A DNA stretch of 44,312 nucleotides from Lachnospiraceae bacterium (GTDB taxonomy: Bacteria > Bacillota > Clostridia > Lachnospirales > Lachnospiraceae). Positions 40,779 through 44,312 of the stretch are shown in pieces. Below the pieces are notes generated by a model. It ran no database searches, was not told where the DNA came from, and was given only the letters and a program-made list of their open reading frames with translations. The stretch is taken from positions 1 through 44,312 of the forward strand of contig VSNQ01000020.1 of the NCBI GenBank assembly GCA_009774395.1, written 5' to 3'. Both the position numbers and the translations under genes were made by a program. Positions within the stretch are counted from its first letter, which is position 1. Every line of letters starts with the position of its first letter.

Positions 40779-43700
40779 ATGGCTTTTTGTCATCTTCATG
40801 TACATACGGAATACAGTTTGCTGGATGGATCGAATAAGATTAAGGAATATGTGAAGCGTATTAAAGAACTTGGCATGGACAGCGGGGCGATTACGGATCA
40901 CGGCGTAATGTACGGCGTGATTGATTTTTATAAGGAAGCGCGGGCAAATGGGATTAAACCAATTCTTGGCTGCGAGGTGTACGTTGCGCCGAATTCCCGT
41001 TTTGACAAGGAGGTGGGAGGCGGCGAAGATCGCTATCATCATTTGGTGCTGTTGGCAGAGAATAATACAGGCTATGCGAATTTAATGAAAATTGTAAGCA
41101 AGGGTTTTACGGAAGGATATTATTACCGCCCGCGTGTCGATATGGAAGTGCTTAGGGAGTATCATGAAGGGATTATTGCGCTATCCGCTTGTCTTGCTGG
41201 AGAAGTGCCGCGCTATATTGTAAAAGGACTTTATCAGGAGGCAAAAAATGTTGCACAGCGCTATCTGGACTGTTTTGGGAAAGGAAATTACTTCTTGGAA
41301 TTACAGGATCATGGGATACCAGAACAGCGGACAGTAAATACTGCTTTGGTGCGTATAAGCAAGGAGTTGGATATTCCGCTGGTGGCGACAAATGATATTC
41401 ATTACACGTATGCGGAAGATGCTGAGGCTCATGATATTCTTTTGTGTATCCAGACTGCGAAAAAGGTTTCCGATGAGGACAGAATGCGGTATGAGGGCGG
41501 TCAATACTATGTAAAAAGTGAATTGGAAATGCGGGAATTATTCCCGTATGCGCAGGAAGCAATTAGCAACACAGCACTCATTGCGGATCGCTGTAACGTG
41601 GAGATTGAATTCGGGGTAACGAAACTTCCAAAATTTGATGTACCAGATGGATATGATTCGTGGAGTTATCTAAATAAGTTGTGTTTTGATGGTTTGGAAG
41701 AACGGTATGCGAATAATAAAGAGCAGCATATGGAAAAGCTGAATTACGAATTGGATGTAATTAAAAATATGGGATATGTTGATTACTTCCTTATTGTATG
41801 GGATTTTATTAACTGGGCGCGGGAAAATGGCATTCCAGTAGGCCCCGGGCGTGGCAGTGCGGCGGGGAGCATTGTTTCTTACTGCTTGCATATTACCAAT
41901 ATCGATCCGATTCGCTATAGTTTGCTCTTTGAACGTTTTTTAAATCCTGAGCGCGTTTCCATGCCAGATATTGATATCGACTTCTGTTATGAACGGCGGC
42001 AGGAAGTCATTGATTATGTCAGCCGCAAGTATGGTGTAGATAAGGTGGTGCAGATTGTTACATTTGGTACAATGGCGGCAAAAGGTGTAATCCGTGACGT
42101 GGGGCGTGCGTTAGATTTGCCATATAATTACGTGGACAGTATTGCGAAAATGATTCCCAATGAACAGAATATGGGTGTTTCGATTGACCGCGCGATTGAA
42201 TTGAATCCAGAGTTTCGCAAGCTTTATGAGGAGGATGAGCAAGTACATTATCTAATTGATATGTGCAAAAAATTAGAGGGACTTCCGCGCCATACTTCTA
42301 TGCATGCGGCGGGTGTAGTAATTTGTCAAAAACCAGCGTATGAATTTGTACCATTGTCGAGAGGAAGCGACGGCGCAGTTACCACGCAGTTTACAATGAC
42401 CACCATAGAAGAATTGGGGCTTTTGAAAATGGATTTTCTGGGCCTTCGTACACTGACTGTAATTAAAAATGCTGTAGACAATGTAAAAAAGACAACGGGC
42501 ATTTCTATTGATATGGATCATATTGATTATAATGACAGCAAAGTGCTTGCTTCTCTTGGCACTGGAAAAACGGACGGTGTATTCCAGCTAGAAAGTCAGG
42601 GCATGAAAAACTTTATGAAAGAACTGAAACCACAGAATTTGGAAGATGTTATTGCGGGAATCTCTCTGTACCGTCCCGGGCCAATGGACTTTATTCCGGC
42701 GTATATCAAAGGAAAAAACAACCATAATGCCGTGACATATGCCTGCCCGCAGCTTGAACATATTTTAGCACCGACTTATGGCTGTATCGTTTATCAAGAG
42801 CAGGTTATGCAGATTGTGCGTGATCTTGGTGGTTACACAATGGGGCGCAGCGACCTGGTCAGGCGTGCCATGAGTAAGAAGAAGGCGTATGTAATGGAGC
42901 AGGAACGCCAGAATTTTGTTTATGGAAATGATGCGGAGGGTGTTCCGGGGTGCGTTGCAAATGGGATTTCAGAAACGGTGGCAGGTCAGATTTATGGTAC
43001 AATGATGGACTTTGCCAAGTATGCGTTTAATAAGTCGCACGCAGCTTGTTATGCAGTGGTTGCTTATCAAACTGCTTATTTAAAATATTATTATCCAGTG
43101 GAGTTTATGGCGGCGCTTTTAACGTCCGTAATTGATAATAATTCTAAGGTATCCGAATATATTATGGTGTGCCGCAATATGAATATTTCCATTCTTCCAC
43201 CAGATATCAATGAAGGGGAGGCTGGATTTTCTGTTTCTAATGGTGCGATTCGATATGCCCTTACGGCAATAAAAAGTGTGGGCAGACCTGTGATTGATGG
43301 AATTGTTGCGGAACGGCGCGCGCATGGCAGCTATCAGAGTCTTAAAGATTTTATTGAGCGAACAACCACGGTTGATATGAATAAGCGTGCGATTGAAAAC
43401 TTTATTAAGTCGGGAGCATTTGATAGTTTCGGGGCGACACGGAAACAGCATATGAGTGTGTTTGTGCAAATATTGGACAGCATACAACATAGCAAGCGTG
43501 GGATTATGGCAGGACAGATGTCACTTCTGGATATAGTTTCAGAAGAAGAGAAAGAAGAACTGGAAATTAAAATGCCCAATGTTGGGGAATACCCCAAGGA
43601 ATTAATTCTAAGCTTTGAAAAAGAAGTGCTGGGATTCTATATTAGTGGACATCCGCTGCAAGAATATCAAGGGCTTTTGGAAAAGTATACCACGGCGAAG

Positions 43701-44237
43701 ACCTCGGATTTCTATTTAGATGAGGAAACAGGTCATATGCATGTTGCAGACAACAGCAAAGCAACAATCGGCGGCATGATTGTGGATAAAAAAATCAAAT
43801 ATACGAAAAATGATAAGATTATGGCGTTTTTAACAGTGGAGGACTTGGTTGGCAGTATTGAAGTGTTAGTGTTTCCAAAGGATTATGAGCGTTATTCTGC
43901 TAAGCTTGTGGAGGATAGCAAGGTATTGGTTCAGGGCAAGGTTTCCGGTGAGGAGGAGCGCGACGGCAAACTGATCTGCGAGAAAATTACTTCGTTCGAC
44001 GATCTGCCTGCAAAGGTGTGGGTGAAATTTCCCAATCTGTCAAACTATATGCAAAAAGAGCCGGTACTGTTTGACGCAATTTTTGAATCTGAAGGAAATG
44101 ACAAGGTTGTCATTTATATAGAAGAAACACGGCAGATGAAGCAGTTACCTGCTAACCGCAATATTCATGCAGACGGGGAAGTGCTTGATAGGCTGCGGGG
44201 GCTGTTTGGCGAGGAGAATGTGCGGTTGGTGCATTAA
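40779..44237 (+). CDS. dnaE: DNA polymerase III alpha subunit, DnaE type
   Basis: A 1152-residue replicative polymerase. The order is: PHP domain from FCHLHVHTEYSLLDG (residues 1-270), polymerase core with PVGPGRGSAAGS and the catalytic acids in MPDIDIDFCYERR, then GVFQLESQGMKNFMKELKP and SLYRPGPMDFIPAYIKGK, a helix-hairpin-helix region, and an OB fold (TIGGMIVDKKIKYTKNDK to VLVFPKDYERY) near 990-1050. ATG 40779 follows AAGGAGGAG. Length and motifs are normal for Clostridial DnaE. Confidence 0.97.
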   Translation: MAFCHLHVHTEYSLLDGSNKIKEYVKRIKELGMDSGAITDHGVMYGVIDFYKEARANGIKPILGCEVYVAPNSRFDKEVGGGEDRYHHLVLLAENNTGYANLMKIVSKGFTEGYYYRPRVDMEVLREYHEGIIALSACLAGEVPRYIVKGLYQEAKNVAQRYLDCFGKGNYFLELQDHGIPEQRTVNTALVRISKELDIPLVATNDIHYTYAEDAEAHDILLCIQTAKKVSDEDRMRYEGGQYYVKSELEMRELFPYAQEAISNTALIADRCNVEIEFGVTKLPKFDVPDGYDSWSYLNKLCFDGLEERYANNKEQHMEKLNYELDVIKNMGYVDYFLIVWDFINWARENGIPVGPGRGSAAGSIVSYCLHITNIDPIRYSLLFERFLNPERVSMPDIDIDFCYERRQEVIDYVSRKYGVDKVVQIVTFGTMAAKGVIRDVGRALDLPYNYVDSIAKMIPNEQNMGVSIDRAIELNPEFRKLYEEDEQVHYLIDMCKKLEGLPRHTSMHAAGVVICQKPAYEFVPLSRGSDGAVTTQFTMTTIEELGLLKMDFLGLRTLTVIKNAVDNVKKTTGISIDMDHIDYNDSKVLASLGTGKTDGVFQLESQGMKNFMKELKPQNLEDVIAGISLYRPGPMDFIPAYIKGKNNHNAVTYACPQLEHILAPTYGCIVYQEQVMQIVRDLGGYTMGRSDLVRRAMSKKKAYVMEQERQNFVYGNDAEGVPGCVANGISETVAGQIYGTMMDFAKYAFNKSHAACYAVVAYQTAYLKYYYPVEFMAALLTSVIDNNSKVSEYIMVCRNMNISILPPDINEGEAGFSVSNGAIRYALTAIKSVGRPVIDGIVAERRAHGSYQSLKDFIERTTTVDMNKRAIENFIKSGAFDSFGATRKQHMSVFVQILDSIQHSKRGIMAGQMSLLDIVSEEEKEELEIKMPNVGEYPKELILSFEKEVLGFYISGHPLQEYQGLLEKYTTAKTSDFYLDEETGHMHVADNSKATIGGMIVDKKIKYTKNDKIMAFLTVEDLVGSIEVLVFPKDYERYSAKLVEDSKVLVQGKVSGEEERDGKLICEKITSFDDLPAKVWVKFPNLSNYMQKEPVLFDAIFESEGNDKVVIYIEETRQMKQLPANRNIHADGEVLDRLRGLFGEENVRLVH

Positions 44238-44288
44238 ATTATAGTAAACGCATTAAATAATTGCGTTATATGTAGCTAAAATTATCTA

Positions 44289-44301
44289 AATGTGGTATAC
44301 T
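44289..44301 (+). promoter_or_regulatory. extended -10 promoter at the right edge
   Basis: TGGTATACT (TGn plus TATACT at 44296-44301) without a clear -35. It probably starts the next gene, which is outside the window. Confidence 0.3.
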
Positions 44302-44312
44302 ACTTATGAGGT

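Overview
The window looks like chromosomal DNA of a low-to-moderate GC Gram-positive gut anaerobe, most likely a Lachnospiraceae-type Clostridium relative. Supporting signs are AGGAGG ribosome binding sites, TTG starts, TTGACA/TATAAT promoters, an S-box riboswitch before metK, a Cpr-type antimicrobial-peptide resistance locus, BspA-like lipoproteins and an AAA-ATPase_like/PD-(D/E)XK gene. The family assignment is inference. I found no rRNA, tRNA or CRISPR array by eye.

Layout. 1-2709: tail of an unknown gene, then a GH42 beta-galactosidase. 2710-10298: cell-surface and small enzyme genes: a DUF3298-like lipoprotein broken by an in-frame stop, a LysM protein, a protein with two tandem HAD domains, two orphan proteins, an M19 dipeptidase, a metallophosphoesterase and a decayed metallo-beta-lactamase-fold gene. 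10287-11981 (minus): AAA-ATPase_like/PDDEXK protein. 12072-13288: two inverted copies of a MITE-like repeat around a decayed DUF4179/DUF5643-type gene. 13454-15515: LytTR regulator, LiaF-like membrane protein and a DUF4097-like protein. 15860-19105: a three-gene subset of the uncharacterised STM4011-STM4015 system (STM4015 leucine-rich protein, STM4014 ATP-grasp, STM4013 phosphatase/sulfatase-like hydrolase), with two abutting MITE-like repeats between STM4014 and STM4013. 19441-21798: an orphan protein and a lipoprotein with a NADase-type glycan-binding domain. 22318-24214: GntR/YtrA regulator with its own ABC transporter, under a promoter with a 12-bp perfect dyad. 24519-25967 (minus): AGCS sodium:alanine symporter behind an attenuator-like leader. 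26381-30611: LanFEG/CprABC-type ABC transporter with response regulator and histidine kinase. 31038-35818: DUF2500 protein, HAD phosphatase, LysM-G5-M23 endopeptidase and MurA. 35951-38146: SAM-I riboswitch, metK, HAD hydrolase. 38149-40078: IS1634-family insertion sequence flanked by identical 134-bp direct repeats. 40282-44237: orphan protein and dnaE.

Most of the window is ordinary housekeeping and accessory genome, but it is dense in small repeats. Family R1 has ends like TAAGGAACTGT and many full or partial copies. Family R2 has ends like GGCTGTCGCA and sits inside host hairpins. Together they punctuate intergenic gaps, supply a stop codon to STM4014 and may separate the STM4013 gene from its partners. 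The strongest candidates for an undescribed system are the STM4015-4014-4013 cluster without its radical SAM partners and the R1 repeat family. The IS1634-family insertion gives a very clear example of a long target duplication.
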